Positions 46,711-56,740 of a DNA stretch of 64,000 bases are shown in pieces; within the stretch, counting starts at the first letter, position 1; the number at the start of each line of letters is the position of its first letter. Position numbers and translations under genes: made by a program. Below the pieces are notes generated by a model that was given only the letters and a program-made list of their open reading frames with translations, had not been told where the DNA came from and made no database searches. The stretch is from the NCBI RefSeq assembly GCF_001667185.1, contig NZ_LZIC01000074.1, positions 35,007-99,006 of the forward strand. The letters run 5' to 3'. The stretch comes from Mycobacterium sp. 852002-50816_SCH5313054-b (lineage in GTDB: Bacteria; Actinomycetota; Actinomycetes; Mycobacteriales; Mycobacteriaceae).

Positions 46711-47102
46711 TCCGGCAAAAGCTCCCAGAGTTGGCCCACGCACGCGCACTCACGCTGAGCAGCCCTGGACGACGGATAAACGGCTAAGCCAGCCATCAAG
46801 CTTGACGGCTCCGCTTGAAGTCAATCGCCACAACGCAATCCGCCGGCTTCATGGTTTACTGCGACCCAGCAGATGAAAACCGCCGGGGCAGTTCCATTGA
46901 TGATGACGATCATCCATGAATTTTTCATAACAGGCTTGTGTCGCAACATGATTGGGGCACGATTACGCGGTGGTTGCCAGGTTTCGAGGCGGCCAGCGCT
47001 CGAGATCAGCTACAACTCTGATCGCCGGTTGAGCTGCCCCACGGCGTCGGCTCGAGCGTCGTGGCCACCTCGTCGACGAGGTCATCGCGATGATGCGTGA
47101 TC
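46711..47102. other. Noncoding gap between dioxygenase and UbiA gene
   Basis: 392 bases, richer in A and T than the surroundings. The neighbouring genes converge here, so terminators are expected. Palindromes CCTCGTCGACGAGG (47068-47081) and TGATCT-C-AGATCA (47098-47110, overlapping the stop of the UbiA gene) lie at the right end. A 75-codon reading frame at 46873-47100 has no convincing start signal or family. I see no gene, RNA or mobile-element signature. Confidence 0.6.
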
Positions 47103-47957
47103 TCAGATCAGTGGGCACCCGCCCACGCCGAACACGACGGCATCGACGGCCCCGATACCGACCACGGCCCAGAGCGACACCCGGCCGGTGCCGCGGGCGG
47201 CAATCAGCGCGAGCGGCACGGCGGCGCCCAGCCCGGCCAGCGCGACCCAGGGCCGGCTTGAGGCCAGCAACAGCAGCACGGACGGCGACAGCAGCAGTGC
47301 CAGCACGACGCCGCGCATGGTCCCGACGCCCCAGCGTGCGGCTACCTGCTGCGCCAGGCCGTTGACGCCGGTGGCCCAGTCGGCGGCGAGATCGGGCAGC
47401 GCGATAACGAAGTGGCCACCGGCGCCGAGCAGGGCCGCCCCCGCGATCGCGTACCACGCCGGCACGGGGCGACCTGGCAGCGTGCTCGCCGCATAGACGG
47501 GCAACAGGCCGAACACGAGGACGGCGATGAGGACATCCGCCAGCGTCGACTTCAGGCCGAGGTTGTAGGCCCAGCTGGCGCCGACTATCACCGCCAAAAT
47601 GATCGCGGTTACCACGCCGATGGCCAGCGACATCGCCAGCGCGGCCAGCAGCGCCGCGAATGCCGCGATCCAGACCGCCCGCACGCTGATGGCACCGGTG
47701 ACGACCGGCTTGTCCGTCCGGCCCGCCGCGGCGTCCCGGGGCGCGTCCAAGGCGTCGTTGGACCAGCCGATCGAGAGTAGGCCGGCCAGCATGGCAGGTG
47801 CGGTCAGTACGGGCACCATGCCACGCGGTGCCGCCTGCGCCGCCAAGGCGGCGGTCAGGGCCGTGATGGCAAGCATCTCCACCGGATGACCGGTGGTGAT
47901 CAGTGCTCGCGCACGACTCAGGATGGGAGGCGCTGTCCGTGTGTGGACCATCATCAT
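47103..47957 (-). CDS. UbiA-family prenyltransferase-like membrane protein
   Basis: 284 residues with about eight membrane helices. First prenyl-diphosphate motif SNDALDAPRDAAAGRTDKPV (NDxxD) and second motif region LPDLAADWATGVNGLAQQVA. The family transfers isoprenoid chains to aromatic or sugar acceptors; this branch, with DAPRD and a short size, is typical of actinobacterial UbiA-like genes of unknown product. ATGATGATG start, overlapping the stop of the small upstream gene. Confidence 0.83.
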   Translation of the reverse strand: MMMVHTRTAPPILSRARALITTGHPVEMLAITALTAALAAQAAPRGMVPVLTAPAMLAGLLSIGWSNDALDAPRDAAAGRTDKPVVTGAISVRAVWIAAFAALLAALAMSLAIGVVTAIILAVIVGASWAYNLGLKSTLADVLIAVLVFGLLPVYAASTLPGRPVPAWYAIAGAALLGAGGHFVIALPDLAADWATGVNGLAQQVAARWGVGTMRGVVLALLLSPSVLLLLASSRPWVALAGLGAAVPLALIAARGTGRVSLWAVVGIGAVDAVVFGVGGCPLI

Positions 47958-48241
47958 CGGTCTCCCCTCACGTCTGCGGCCTTTCGGAGGCGAAAACTGT
48001 GAATCAGTGCGAGATAGACCACTGAAATCGTAATAAATTCTGAAATGTGAAGGAAGGCCGTTAAATATAAGGCCATCTGCGAGGCGCCAATCCCGCCAAG
48101 TGGCAGGCCCTGCGGCGCCGGCCGACCGACCCTGACAGCCGCAGTTCTCCTACCCAACGCGACAGAATCGTCACCACCGCTGCAGCCAATGACTCGGGCC
48201 GGTGAACCGCAAAGACCGATTTGATATCGACTGCTGCGCAC
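47954..48241 (-). CDS. Small membrane protein, coupled to UbiA
   Basis: Up to 95 residues; the C-terminal 40, from an internal ATG at 48076, form a single hydrophobic segment (ALYLTAFLHISEFITISVVY) followed by a basic tail. The 5' half has no clear features, so the true start may be the internal one. TGA overlaps the UbiA ATG. The DNA here is AT-rich compared with neighbours (AAATTCTGAAATGTG). Confidence 0.4.
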   Translation of the reverse strand: MRSSRYQIGLCGSPARVIGCSGGDDSVALGRRTAAVRVGRPAPQGLPLGGIGASQMALYLTAFLHISEFITISVVYLALIHSFRLRKAADVRGDR

Positions 48242-48280
48242 TACTTCTATTGACGAAAGTCACATATTTAACATCACGCG

Positions 48281-49075
48281 ATGCAGGACGCTATTCCCCG
48301 GCGCGACGTATTGCGCTACGCCATCGCTGTGTCTGCACTGCCGGCGCTGTATGCGGGACCGGCAAGCGTCGCCATCGCTACCGCGGCTGCCGTCCCTACG
48401 GCGGCTGTCGCCACTCCCAGACTGATCGACTTCGCGATGCGCCAAATTCCAGCGGAGCACATTCGGGCTGCCGGCTACGCCGGGGTCATCAACTACGTGT
48501 CGCTGTCGCGTCCCGGCTCGTCCATGGTCGCCAAGCCGATCACCCGGCCTTACGCCGAGCAGCTCACCGCGGCCGGGTTGATGATTGTCAGCAATTACCA
48601 ATACGGCAAGCCAGGCGGGACAGCACCATCGGATTTCAGGCGCGGGTTCGACGGCGGCGTCGCCGATGCTCGCACCGCCTGGAAGCTGCACACCGCAGCG
48701 GGTGGCGGTCAGAGTGCCCCGATCTTCTTCAGCGTCGACGAGGACATCAACCACGACACCTGGAACAATTTGGCACTTAAGTGGTTTCGCGGAATCAATT
48801 CGGTATTGGGAGTGCAGCGCACCGGCGTCTACGGCGGTACCGATGTGTGCCAATGGGCCGCCGCCGACGGCGTCATCGGAAGTTCGCGCACCCCTGGCCA
48901 CCGCTGGGCGTGGCAGACCCGGTCCTGGTCCCACGGTCGGATCGAGCCCGCCGCGGTCCTCTACCAACGCGTGGTAAGCACGGCGTCGAATCCCGGCCCA
49001 GTGGTCGGGGGACTCGAAGTCGACGTCAACGACGTCCTTGCCGAGGATTGCGGTCAGTGGAACCTACATCCCTGA
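48281..49075 (+). CDS. Tat-exported DUF1906 glycoside-hydrolase-like protein
   Basis: 264 residues. Twin-arginine signal (PRRDVLRYAIAVSALPALYA), then a DUF1906 TIM barrel beginning LIDFAMRQIPAEHIRAAGYA, with the core SAPIFFSVDEDINHDTWNN that carries Asp/Glu residues equivalent to the active-site acids, and VYGGTDVCQWAAADGVI. Closely resembles the Rv2525c type of M. tuberculosis, a Tat substrate linked to cell-wall metabolism and beta-lactam susceptibility (recalled). Acts at the cell envelope. The DNA is less GC-rich than the flanks. Confidence 0.85.
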   Translation: MQDAIPRRDVLRYAIAVSALPALYAGPASVAIATAAAVPTAAVATPRLIDFAMRQIPAEHIRAAGYAGVINYVSLSRPGSSMVAKPITRPYAEQLTAAGLMIVSNYQYGKPGGTAPSDFRRGFDGGVADARTAWKLHTAAGGGQSAPIFFSVDEDINHDTWNNLALKWFRGINSVLGVQRTGVYGGTDVCQWAAADGVIGSSRTPGHRWAWQTRSWSHGRIEPAAVLYQRVVSTASNPGPVVGGLEVDVNDVLAEDCGQWNLHP

Positions 49076-49101
49076 CCGCTGAAATGTGAACTGCGTCAAC
49101 C

Positions 49102-49177
49102 TGGTGGAGCTAAGGGGACTCGAACCCCTGACCCCCACACTGCCAGTGTGGTGCGCTACCAGCTGCGCCATAGCCCC
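49102..49177 (-). tRNA. tRNA-Ala (anticodon GGC)
   Basis: A complete cloverleaf on the minus strand: acceptor GGGGCTA/TAGCTCC, D arm GCGC/GCGC, anticodon stem CCACA/TGTGG with loop CTGGCAG (anticodon GGC), T arm AGGGG/CCCCT with TTCGAGT, discriminator A and an encoded CCA (49104-49102). The G3-U70 wobble pair that identifies tRNA-Ala is present. Confidence 0.97.
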
Positions 49178-49329
49178 AAGTCGTGCCAATCGAAGCTACA
49201 CCACTGGCAAGATGCGTTCAAAGTCGCTGGTCAGCCCGGCGTGGTAGCGCATGCGCTATCGCGTTTGAGGATCGAGTGGGGTCGCCCCCACGAGGCTGAT
49301 GTGGCTCATGTGGCGAAATAGCCACGGCC

Positions 49330-50967
49330 TCATCCGATCACCGAATTGACCACCTCGCGCGCGGCCTTCTGCACCTCGGCCAGGTGCTCGGGCCCCTTGA
49401 ACGACTCCGCATAGATCTTGTAAACGTCCTCGGTGCCGGACGGTCGTGCCGCAAACCACGCGTTGGCCGTCGTCACCTTCAGCCCGCCCAGCGGCGCGCC
49501 GTTGCCGGGAGCGGCGGTCAGTTTCGCGGTGATCGGCTCGCCGGCCACCTCGGTCGCGGTCACCTGCTCGGGAGACAAGCGAGACAGCCGCGCCTTCTGC
49601 TCCCGGTCGGCGGGCGCGTCTACGCGCGCGTAGAAAGGTGTGCCGTATCCGGCGGTCAGCTCCTCATACCGCTGCGACGGGCTCAGCCCGGTGACGGCCA
49701 GGATCTCAGAGGCCAGCAGCGCCAGGATGATGCCGTCCTTATCGGTGGTCCACACCGACCCGTCGCGGCGCAGGAATGATGCCCCGGCCGACTCCTCGCC
49801 GCCGAAGCCGATCGTGCCGCCGATCAGGCCGTCGACGAACCACTTGAAACCGACCGGCACCTCGACCAGCTTGCGACCGATGCCGGCGACCACGCGGTCG
49901 ATGATCGACGAGCTGACCGCCGTCTTGCCGACGGCGATCCCGTCCGGCCAGGACGGGCGGTGCGTATAGAGGTAGTCGATGGCCGCCGCCAGGTAATGGT
50001 TCGGATTCAGCAGTCCCGCATCGGGGGTGACGATGCCGTGGCGGTCGGAGTCGGCGTCGTTGCCGGTGGCGATCTGGTAGCGGTCCGAGGTGGCGATTGC
50101 GCGGATGAGCCCAGCCATCGCGTCGGGCGAGCTGCAGTCCATCCGGATCTTGCCGTCGTGGTCGAGCGTCATGAACCGCCACGTCGCGTCGACCAACGGG
50201 TTGACGACGGTCAGGTCCAACCCGTGCCGCTGCGCGATCTCGCCCCAGTAGTCCACGCTGGCGCCACCGAGCGGGTCGGCACCGATCCGCACCCCGGCCG
50301 CGCGGATCGCGTCGATGTCGACCACGGTGGGCAGGTCGTCGACGTAGGTGCCCAGATAGTCGTAGCGCTGGACGGCATCCAGCGCGCGGGCCAGCGGTAC
50401 CCGCTGCACGCCGGATCCGCCGCGCAGAATCTCGTTGGCGCGCTGGGCGATTGCGTTGGTCGCGTCGGTGTCCGCCGGGCCGCCGTTGGGGGGGTTGTAC
50501 TTGAAACCGCCGTCGGAGGGCGGGTTGTGCGACGGCGTGACGACGATCCCGTCGGCCAGCGCCTCGGTGCGACCACGGTTGTAGGTCAGGATGGCGTGGC
50601 TGACCGCCGGCGTCGGCGTGTAGCGGTCGCGGGAGTCGATCATGGTGACGACGTCGTTGGCGGCCAGCACCTCCAGCGCCGACACCCACGCCGGCTCGGA
50701 AAGGCCATGGGTGTCACGGCCGATGAACAGCGGCCCGGTGGTGCCGTGCGCGGCGCGGTACTCGACGATGGCCTGGGTGATGGCCAAGATGTGCGCCTCG
50801 TTGAACGCTCCGTTGAGCGCCGACCCGCGATGGCCCGACGTGCCGAACGCCACCCGCTGAGCGACGTCCTCCGGGTCGGGTTCGATCGAGTAATACGACG
50901 TGACCAGGTGGGGCAGATCGACCAGGTCTTCGGGCTGGGCCGGCTGACCGGCGCGCGGGTGGGCCAT
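49330..50967 (-). CDS. pgmA: Phosphoglucomutase (alpha-D-glucose phosphate-specific)
   Basis: 545 residues. Catalytic phosphoserine loop [20 protein letters not shown], metal loop [15 protein letters not shown], sugar loop [17 protein letters not shown] and phosphate loop [17 protein letters not shown] are all in order. Interconverts glucose-1-phosphate and glucose-6-phosphate, feeding glycogen, trehalose and UDP-glucose pathways; links functionally with the phosphorylase at 26637. Size matches M. tuberculosis PgmA (Rv3068c, 547 aa). ATG at 50967. Divergent from crcB with 105 bases between. Confidence 0.95.
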   Translation of the reverse strand: MAHPRAGQPAQPEDLVDLPHLVTSYYSIEPDPEDVAQRVAFGTSGHRGSALNGAFNEAHILAITQAIVEYRAAHGTTGPLFIGRDTHGLSEPAWVSALEVLAANDVVTMIDSRDRYTPTPAVSHAILTYNRGRTEALADGIVVTPSHNPPSDGGFKYNPPNGGPADTDATNAIAQRANEILRGGSGVQRVPLARALDAVQRYDYLGTYVDDLPTVVDIDAIRAAGVRIGADPLGGASVDYWGEIAQRHGLDLTVVNPLVDATWRFMTLDHDGKIRMDCSSPDAMAGLIRAIATSDRYQIATGNDADSDRHGIVTPDAGLLNPNHYLAAAIDYLYTHRPSWPDGIAVGKTAVSSSIIDRVVAGIGRKLVEVPVGFKWFVDGLIGGTIGFGGEESAGASFLRRDGSVWTTDKDGIILALLASEILAVTGLSPSQRYEELTAGYGTPFYARVDAPADREQKARLSRLSPEQVTATEVAGEPITAKLTAAPGNGAPLGGLKVTTANAWFAARPSGTEDVYKIYAESFKGPEHLAEVQKAAREVVNSVIG

Positions 50968-51072
50968 GGTTACCAATTCTGCCCGTGCCGCATGTCGCTG
51001 ACTTGTCAGGTACTTTTCTGACGTCCCGGGTTCACCCAGCTGTAAGTCCCGGCGAAGGGGAAGGGAACAGGC

Positions 51073-51468
51073 GTGGCACACGACTATCGCGAGCTGGCCG
51101 CGGTTTTCGTCGGCGGGGCGCTCGGCACCCTGGCCCGTGCGGCGTTGAGCACCGTCGTCATGCGCGAAACGGCGGGCTGGCCGTGGGCGACGTTCATCGT
51201 CAACATCGTCGGCGCGTTTTTGGTCGGTTACTTCACCACGCGGCTGCTCGAGCGGCTGCCGCTGTCGAGCTACCGTCGCCCGCTGCTCGGCACGGGGCTC
51301 TGCGGCGGTTTGACGACTTTCTCGACGATGCAGGTCGAGACCGTGACCATGATCCAGCACGGCGAGTGGGCCAAAGCCGCGGCCTACAGCTCCAGCAGCA
51401 TCGTGCTGGGATTGGTGGCCGTCCACCTAGCCACCGCCCTGGTTCGCCGAGTGAGAGTGCGCCGATGA
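51073..51468 (+). CDS. crcB: CrcB/Fluc fluoride channel subunit 1
   Basis: 131 residues, four membrane helices. Fluc motifs: [24 protein letters not shown] and the [15 protein letters not shown] sequence with the Phe/Thr/Ser lining the pore. Two-gene crcB pairs form heterodimeric fluoride channels with opposite-facing subunits. GTG start. ATGA overlap with the second subunit. I checked the leader for a fluoride riboswitch and do not see one. Equivalent to Rv3069 by order. Confidence 0.93.
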   Translation: MAHDYRELAAVFVGGALGTLARAALSTVVMRETAGWPWATFIVNIVGAFLVGYFTTRLLERLPLSSYRRPLLGTGLCGGLTTFSTMQVETVTMIQHGEWAKAAAYSSSSIVLGLVAVHLATALVRRVRVRR

Positions 51469-51830
51469 CGGCGATCTTGCTCTGGGCCGGCGTAGCCCTG
51501 GTCGGCGGCTTCGGGTCGGTGCTGCGCTTTGTGATCGACGGTGCGGTGGCCCGCCGGGCGGCGCGGGCCTTCCCGTTCGGGACGCTCGCGGTGAACATCA
51601 GCGGCGCCGTGCTGCTGGGTTTCCTCGGCGGCCTGCTGTTGAGCAAGGACGCGGCGCTGCTGGCGGGGACGGCGTTCGTCGGTGCCTACACCACGTTTTC
51701 CACCTGGATGCTGGAAACCCAGCGCCTCGGCGAGGAGCGCCAGACGTGGACGGCGCTGGCCAACATCGTCGTCAGCGTCGCGCTCGGGATAGCCGCCGCG
51801 GTGCTCGGGCAATGGCTCGCGCAGCGGTGA
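51465..51830 (+). CDS. crcB: CrcB/Fluc fluoride channel subunit 2
   Basis: 121 residues, four membrane helices, with [33 protein letters not shown] and [20 protein letters not shown]. Partner of the preceding subunit, translated through an ATGA overlap. The GAYTTFSTW motif replaces GLTTFST of subunit 1, as is usual in dual-gene systems. Its TGA abuts the stop of the convergent acyltransferase gene. Confidence 0.93.
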   Translation: MTAILLWAGVALVGGFGSVLRFVIDGAVARRAARAFPFGTLAVNISGAVLLGFLGGLLLSKDAALLAGTAFVGAYTTFSTWMLETQRLGEERQTWTALANIVVSVALGIAAAVLGQWLAQR

Positions 51831-52460
51831 TCAGGGCTCGCGAAGCTTCGGGACGTCACCGGGCGTGCGGGGCAGCGCGTACAGCGCCATGCGCCGATTC
51901 GACATGTCGTGCTCGCCGAGGAATGCACAACCGGCGCGCTCGCAGAATCGCCGCGCAGTTTTGTTGCGGTAGTCGGGGTCGAACATGATCCGGCGGCAGT
52001 GTGGTTCCTGGCCCAGCACGCTGGCCACGAAGTGCGGCAACACGTAGCCGGCGATTCCCTGGTTGACGAACTCGTCGTCGGCGATGGCGGCGTGGATGCC
52101 CAAGTCGTACGGGTCAGCGACGTAGCGGGTGGCGATGGAATCCTTTGCAGCCCTGTATAATTCGATGTAGGCGTGGTCCTGGCCGTCCAGGCTGGCGAAA
52201 AATGGCCGCGAATACGTGCCGTCGAGTTGCGCGCGCAGGTGGCGACGCCAGCGTTCGGCCGGCCAGGCGGACTCCCATGCCTCGGCGAGGGCGGGCCGGC
52301 TCATCCACTCGGCGACCATTTCCGCGTCGGCGTCCGGGTCGGCGAGCCGGAAGGCGTACGGTGCGGGGACCTCCGCGACGCCGGGCGGCGGCGGCACGTT
52401 GCGCACCTCGTCGCTGACGTCGGTCAGTTCCCGCGGCAGGATCACTTCAGGTTCGCTCAT
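51831..52460 (-). CDS. MbtK-like GNAT N-acyltransferase
   Basis: 209 residues. Alignable by eye with M. tuberculosis MbtK (Rv1347c): [100 protein letters not shown] and [20 protein letters not shown]. That family acylates the lysine side chain of mycobactin siderophores. No mbt gene cluster is near, which is also true of Rv1347c. ATG at 52460. Confidence 0.85.
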   Translation of the reverse strand: MSEPEVILPRELTDVSDEVRNVPPPPGVAEVPAPYAFRLADPDADAEMVAEWMSRPALAEAWESAWPAERWRRHLRAQLDGTYSRPFFASLDGQDHAYIELYRAAKDSIATRYVADPYDLGIHAAIADDEFVNQGIAGYVLPHFVASVLGQEPHCRRIMFDPDYRNKTARRFCERAGCAFLGEHDMSNRRMALYALPRTPGDVPKLREP

Positions 52461-52489
52461 AACAAACCGGCAGCCTACCGAGCCGACCG

Positions 52490-52834
52490 TCAGCGGCCCT
52501 TGAGCAGCCTCGCCAGCACCGCGGCGTGACTCCCGTCCACTTCGCGGGTGGCCGTCACCAGGGTGACGACGCCGCGCCCGGCCACCGTGCGCAGCTCCGC
52601 CAGCGCCGGGCTGTCGTGCAGCTCCTCGCGGTACCGCGCCACGAATTCGTCGAACCGCCGGGGGTCGTGGTGGTACCACTCACGGAGTTCCTTCGACGGC
52701 GCGACGTCCTTGCACCACGTGCCCACTCGCGGGTCGTCTTTGCGGAACCCCCGCGGCCAGATGCGGTCCACCAGCACGCGCTGCCCGTCGTCGGGGCCGG
52801 CGTCCTCATACACGCGCGCCACCCTGATGCTCAC
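52490..52834 (-). CDS. DUF488 family protein
   Basis: 114 residues. Diagnostic patterns [40 protein letters not shown] and [22 protein letters not shown]488 proteins are small, cytosolic and uncharacterised; a thiol in WCKDVAPS is conserved. GTG at 52834. Matches Rv3073c (118 aa) by order. In a block of small genes upstream of the HNH protein. Confidence 0.9.
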   Translation of the reverse strand: MSIRVARVYEDAGPDDGQRVLVDRIWPRGFRKDDPRVGTWCKDVAPSKELREWYHHDPRRFDEFVARYREELHDSPALAELRTVAGRGVVTLVTATREVDGSHAAVLARLLKGR

Positions 52835-52883
52835 AGGACCAGCGTAATCACGCCCTGTCGGCGGAGATGCTATACTCGAACAC

Positions 52884-54134
52884 ATGTTCGATGACCATCA
52901 ATCCGCGCTGGTGGAGCGCATCGCGGAGCTGGAGAGGGTCAAGTCCGCGGCGGCGGCGGATCAGGCCCGGCTGACGGTCGCGCTGGACGCCGCGCGTCGC
53001 GCCGCCGAGGCGGCCGCCGGCGTGCCCGCGGCGCAGCGCGGACGGGGTGTGGCCAGCGAGGTCGCGCTGGCGCGGCGGGATTCCCCCGCGCGGGGCGGGC
53101 GGCATCTGGGCTTTGCCAGGGCGCTGGTGCACGAGATGCCGCACACGCTGGCCGCGCTGGAATGCGGGGCGCTCTCGGAGTGGCGGGCCACCCTGATCGT
53201 GCGCGAGAGCGCCTGCCTGGACGTCGAGGACCGCCGCAGGCTGGACGCCGAGATGTGCGCTGACCCGGCCGGCCTGGACGGGATGGGCGACGCGCGGGTG
53301 GCCGCAGCGGCCAAGGCGATCGCCTACCGGCTGGACCCGCATGCTGTGGTCGACCGGGCGGCCAAGGCCGAGTCCGAACGCACGGTCACCATCCGGCCCG
53401 CGCCCGACACGATGACATATCTGACCGCGTTGTTGCCTGTTGCCCAAGGGGTTTCGGTGTATGCCGCGCTGCGCCGCGAGGCCGACACCCGCTGTGACGG
53501 TCGATCGCGTGGGCAGGTCATGGCCGACACCCTCGTTGAACGGGTCACCGGCCGAGACGCGGCCGTGCCGACGCCCATCGCGGTCAACCTGGTGCTCACC
53601 GACGAAACGCTGCTGGGCGGTGTCGACGCGCCGGCCGACATCGCCGGCTACGGACCGATTCCGGCGGCGGTCGCGCGCGCGATGGTCGCCGACGCGGTCG
53701 GCGACCGGCGGTCCCGGGCCACGCTGCGCAGGCTCTACGCCCACCCGGCGGCCGGGGCCCTGGTGGCCATGGAGTCACGCGCGCGGCTGTTTCCGCGCGG
53801 CCTGGCCGGCTTCATCACGCTGCGCGACCAACGATGTCGCACCCCCTATTGCGACGCGCCCATCCGCCACCGTGACCACGCCCAGCCCTGGGCCGACGGC
53901 GGGACCACCACGGCGGACAACGGCCTGGGCTGCTGCGAGCGCTGCAACTACGCCAAGCAGGCCGCGGGCTGGCGGGTCCGCACGCAGATCGACGAAAACC
54001 ACACCCACACGGCAGAATTCACCACACCGACCGGCCACACCTACCGATCGGGCGCCCCGCCCCGCGCGCCGGCAATCACGGTCAGCGAGGTCGAATTACG
54101 AATCGGTGTCGCGATTGCCCGGCACGCCGCTTAG
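52884..54134 (+). CDS. 13E12-repeat family HNH endonuclease-like protein
   Basis: 416 residues. DUF222 domain at about 15-320 and a C-terminal HNH motif: [20 protein letters not shown] with [20 protein letters not shown]. This is the DUF222-HNH (13E12/REP13E12) family abundant in mycobacteria and linked to mobile elements and integration sites of phages. The enzymatic activity is untested. Overlaps the convergent DsbA-like gene by 39 bases at the 3' end. Rv3074 is the counterpart by position. Confidence 0.92.
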   Translation: MFDDHQSALVERIAELERVKSAAAADQARLTVALDAARRAAEAAAGVPAAQRGRGVASEVALARRDSPARGGRHLGFARALVHEMPHTLAALECGALSEWRATLIVRESACLDVEDRRRLDAEMCADPAGLDGMGDARVAAAAKAIAYRLDPHAVVDRAAKAESERTVTIRPAPDTMTYLTALLPVAQGVSVYAALRREADTRCDGRSRGQVMADTLVERVTGRDAAVPTPIAVNLVLTDETLLGGVDAPADIAGYGPIPAAVARAMVADAVGDRRSRATLRRLYAHPAAGALVAMESRARLFPRGLAGFITLRDQRCRTPYCDAPIRHRDHAQPWADGGTTTADNGLGCCERCNYAKQAAGWRVRTQIDENHTHTAEFTTPTGHTYRSGAPPRAPAITVSEVELRIGVAIARHAA

Positions 54135-54812
54135 GCGCTCGACGTCTATGACCTCACCGCGATTGATGCTGACCCAATCGCGCCCGTCGAGGTAGGGACG
54201 CAGGCTTGCGCCGATGAGCTCGAGGTCGGCGGGCGCCTTGGGCCGCTGCAATTCGTAGACGTGCGGCAGCTCGGCCATGCCGGTCACCACGCTCCACAGC
54301 GTGAGGGCGGGCTGACCGGTCGGCGGGTCCACCAACACCGGACCGAACAGGCACTGCCCCGACAGGAACAGCGTCGGGACACCGTATCCACCCGCAGCCG
54401 TGACGCGCTGATGGTCCCCGCGAATCTCGTCGTGGGTGGTGGCGTCGTCCAGCGCCGCGTCGAGAACCGCCGCGTCGACGCCAATGTCCCCCAGCAGTTT
54501 TCGCGCGACCGCGGGATCGTGCGGCTTCCCGCCCAGGGTGTGCAGCTCGTGGCCGATCGCGGCGTACCACCGGTCCAGCAACGCCATGTCCGTTCGGCGC
54601 AGCAGCGCCCCGATCCGCATCAGCGACCACCCGTAGGACCACTCCCGTTCCCAGGGGTGCTTTTGGCCCTCCGACCGGTTCACCTCCTCGAGGCTGAAGA
54701 ACCGCCAGTTGACGGTGATACCGAGCTGGTCGCGAACGTCGCGGATCCACAACGAGGTCTGATAAGCGAACGGGCACATCGGGTCGAAGTGAAAGTCCAC
54801 CGCGTCGCTCAT
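54096..54812 (-). CDS. DsbA-family/FrnE-like thioredoxin-fold oxidoreductase
   Basis: 238 residues. [20 protein letters not shown] shows the DsbA/HCCA isomerase entry with a single Cys at the CxxC position, here MCPF, so a classical disulfide pair is absent. WERMW-like stretch [20 protein letters not shown], and the cis-Pro loop [20 protein letters not shown]. Likely a 2-hydroxychromene-carboxylate isomerase or mycothiol-linked enzyme. ATG at 54812, 17 bases after the CitE-like stop, so the two are co-transcribed. Confidence 0.83.
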   Translation of the reverse strand: MSDAVDFHFDPMCPFAYQTSLWIRDVRDQLGITVNWRFFSLEEVNRSEGQKHPWEREWSYGWSLMRIGALLRRTDMALLDRWYAAIGHELHTLGGKPHDPAVARKLLGDIGVDAAVLDAALDDATTHDEIRGDHQRVTAAGGYGVPTLFLSGQCLFGPVLVDPPTGQPALTLWSVVTGMAELPHVYELQRPKAPADLELIGASLRPYLDGRDWVSINRGEVIDVERLSGVPGNRDTDS

Positions 54813-54829
54813 CGGACCTGCCCCCGGGC

Positions 54830-55771
54830 CTAGTAGTGATAGGTGTCCGACGGCGCGGGCGAGTGCACCCGTTCTTCGTCGTCGAACTCGGACACCTCGA
54901 TGCCGTAAGCGCGGGCCAGCTCGAGGATCTTGGTCGCCCGCGCAATCCGCGGCAGGTCGGAGCCGTTGCGGATCTCTCCCCCGTCGCGCTCGAACTCGCC
55001 GAAAAACTCCTTGGCCCAAGAGATCTCGTCCTGCGACGGGGACAGCCCCTCGTTGACCACCGCGCACTGATCCGGGGTCAGGCAGATCTTGCCGGTCATG
55101 CCGAACTCGACGGAAACCGCCGTGGCCTCGATGAGCTTCAACGCGTTGGAGCCGATCGTCGGCCCGTCGATGGCGCTCGGCAGGTTGGCCGCCTTCGCGG
55201 CGATCGTGAAGCGTGACCGGGCGTACGCCAGGGTGCTCGGGTCCTCCCCGAAACCGGTGTCACGGCGGAAATCGCCGATGCCGAAGGCCAGCCGGAAGGT
55301 GCCCTTGGCCGCGGCGATCTCGGTGATGCGCTCGAGGCCGCGGGCGGTTTCGACCAGCGCCACGATCGGCACGTTGGGCAGCCGTTGGGCGGTCTCGGTG
55401 ACGTGGTCCACCGACTCGACCATCGCCAGCATCACCCCGCCGACGGGGGTGCCGGCCAGCGCCGCCAGATCGTCCGCCCACCACGCGGTGCCGAACCCGT
55501 TGATCCGGACCCAGTCGGTGTTTTCGGGGCTGAGCCAACGCACGACGTTCTCGCGGGCGGCCTGCTTGTCTTTGGGCGCGACCGCGTCCTCGATGTCGAG
55601 GACGACGATGTCGGCGCGGGAATGTGCCGCGGACTGGAACCGGTCGGCATGCGCGCCGTTCACCAGGAGCCAACTGCGGGCGAGTACGGGATCGATGCGC
55701 CAGCCGATGTCGGAGGGATCCGGCGCCTGGTCGCCGACCTGTTCATACGTCTGATCTGTCGCCATCTTCAT
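54830..55771 (-). CDS. HpcH/HpaI aldolase / citrate lyase beta-like protein
   Basis: 313 residues. Arg of [19 protein letters not shown], Asp/Glu of [20 protein letters not shown] and [18 protein letters not shown] form the CitE-like barrel, with Glu in [13 protein letters not shown] as metal ligand. The family cleaves malyl- or citramalyl-CoA and other beta-hydroxyacyl-CoA. Corresponds to Rv3075c (307 aa). ATG at 55771. Neighbour of the DsbA-like gene. Confidence 0.88.
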   Translation of the reverse strand: MKMATDQTYEQVGDQAPDPSDIGWRIDPVLARSWLLVNGAHADRFQSAAHSRADIVVLDIEDAVAPKDKQAARENVVRWLSPENTDWVRINGFGTAWWADDLAALAGTPVGGVMLAMVESVDHVTETAQRLPNVPIVALVETARGLERITEIAAAKGTFRLAFGIGDFRRDTGFGEDPSTLAYARSRFTIAAKAANLPSAIDGPTIGSNALKLIEATAVSVEFGMTGKICLTPDQCAVVNEGLSPSQDEISWAKEFFGEFERDGGEIRNGSDLPRIARATKILELARAYGIEVSEFDDEERVHSPAPSDTYHY

Positions 55772-55825
55772 TCCGTGGGTGCTAGCTGGTGTTTGTTAAA
55801 CCGTAGCGGCATGCCGAACGGCCGG

Positions 55826-56617
55826 TCAGGCCGGCTTGTGCGACCGGCGCCAGAGCACGCGGCCAATGGCCAGGGCGACGCACAGCACGACCGCGACGAG
55901 CAAGGACTGCAGCGCAAACACTGCGAAGTCGTTGACGTCGTAATAGTCGCCGTCGCCGACGCATTGGAAGCTCACGCTGGTGCCCGACTGGCCCGGCTTG
56001 TAGCTGTAGTGCGAGGTGTTGTACGCCATCTCATACCCGCCGCGGCACACGATGGGGCTCATCCACAGCGCGGTCGACGGGATGACCGCGGTCACCGCCG
56101 CCGCGCCGCCGACGCAGAGGCCGATCGCCCCGCCCAGCATCGCGATGACCGGTCCGATCCAACCGGCCCCGCCACGCTTGCGCGGCGGCGCGGCGGACAC
56201 CGCGCGCAGACCGGGCTCCAGGAAAACGGGATCGGACGGGTCGCAACGCGAAAAGACGACTTGGCTTCCGAGCTTGATGGTGCCGCCGGCCCGTAGACCG
56301 GCGCGCGCCAGGACATCCCGGTACTGCTGCTGCGACAAACCGGCGTCGACGACGGCTCGCGAGAGCGCCTCCCGAACCGGCGTCAGCCCCGGCGCAAATG
56401 GGTTGCCTCGCTCCGCCTGCAGGGCCTGGGCCAACCCGCGCGCGTGCTCGTCGATGGCCCCCAGCTGCGCGGCGGAGACCGGCGAATCCTGCTCGACGGC
56501 CTGGCCTGGCCCGGCTGCCGCCTTGGCCTCGGCCAGCTGACCTTCCAGCTCCGCGATGCGCTTCTGCTGTGCCAGCTGCTGCTCCAGCTCGGCGATGCGC
56601 TGCTGGGGGTCGTCCAT
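55826..56617 (-). CDS. Membrane protein with N-terminal coiled coil
   Basis: 263 residues. Residues about 1-35 form a short coiled coil (QQRIAELEQQLAQQKRIAEL). A soluble region follows with a SPOR-like or DNA-binding-looking stretch (LSQQQYRDVLARAGLRAGGT), then two membrane helices near 155-180 and 230-250 bounding an exposed loop with two cysteines (IVCRGGYEM, SFQCVGDG) that may pair. Family unknown. ATG at 56617, divergent from the WGxxGxxG gene with a DosR-like box in between. Confidence 0.7.
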   Translation of the reverse strand: MDDPQQRIAELEQQLAQQKRIAELEGQLAEAKAAAGPGQAVEQDSPVSAAQLGAIDEHARGLAQALQAERGNPFAPGLTPVREALSRAVVDAGLSQQQYRDVLARAGLRAGGTIKLGSQVVFSRCDPSDPVFLEPGLRAVSAAPPRKRGGAGWIGPVIAMLGGAIGLCVGGAAAVTAVIPSTALWMSPIVCRGGYEMAYNTSHYSYKPGQSGTSVSFQCVGDGDYYDVNDFAVFALQSLLVAVVLCVALAIGRVLWRRSHKPA

Positions 56618-56679
56618 CCGCAAATGATCGCATTCCGCAAAAGGCGTCGCAGGCCAATGTGCCGCGCATCCCGGGCGAG

Positions 56680-56704
56680 GTTTCGTTGCCGTCGCGCGGG
56701 GTAG
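56680..56704 (+). promoter_or_regulatory. SigF-like promoter upstream of WGxxGxxG gene
   Basis: GTTT, 15 bases, GGGTAG, on the plus strand, about 120 bases before the start of the 56825 gene. This fits the SigF consensus GTTT-N15-17-GGGTA. A second, cleaner copy precedes the hemerythrin. Motif-level evidence only. Confidence 0.4.
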
Positions 56705-56720
56705 CCCATGCCTTGCGACG

Positions 56721-56740
56721 TTAGGGACCTTCGTCCCGCG
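56721..56740. promoter_or_regulatory. DosR-like box within an extended palindrome
   Basis: Core GGGAC-CTTC-GTCCC with flanking TTA and GCG. It matches the DosR/DevR consensus TTSGGGACTWWAGTCCCSAA at 14-15 of 20 positions with both pentamer arms perfect. The box sits between 9-base inverted arms CCTTGCGAC (56711-56719) and GTCGCAAGG (56747-56755). It lies 85 bases before the WGxxGxxG start and 104 bases from the divergent membrane gene, so either could be the target. Confidence 0.6.

Noticed and set aside
46873..47100. 75-codon plus-strand frame in the gap after the dioxygenase
   Set aside because: No ribosome site, composition like noncoding DNA, and it ends in palindromes at the convergent stop of UbiA.
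50968..51072. Fluoride riboswitch (crcB motif) before the crcB pair
   Set aside because: The conserved pseudoknot elements were not found. Only a short CTGAC-TT-GTCAG palindrome at 50998-51009 is present, too weak to call.
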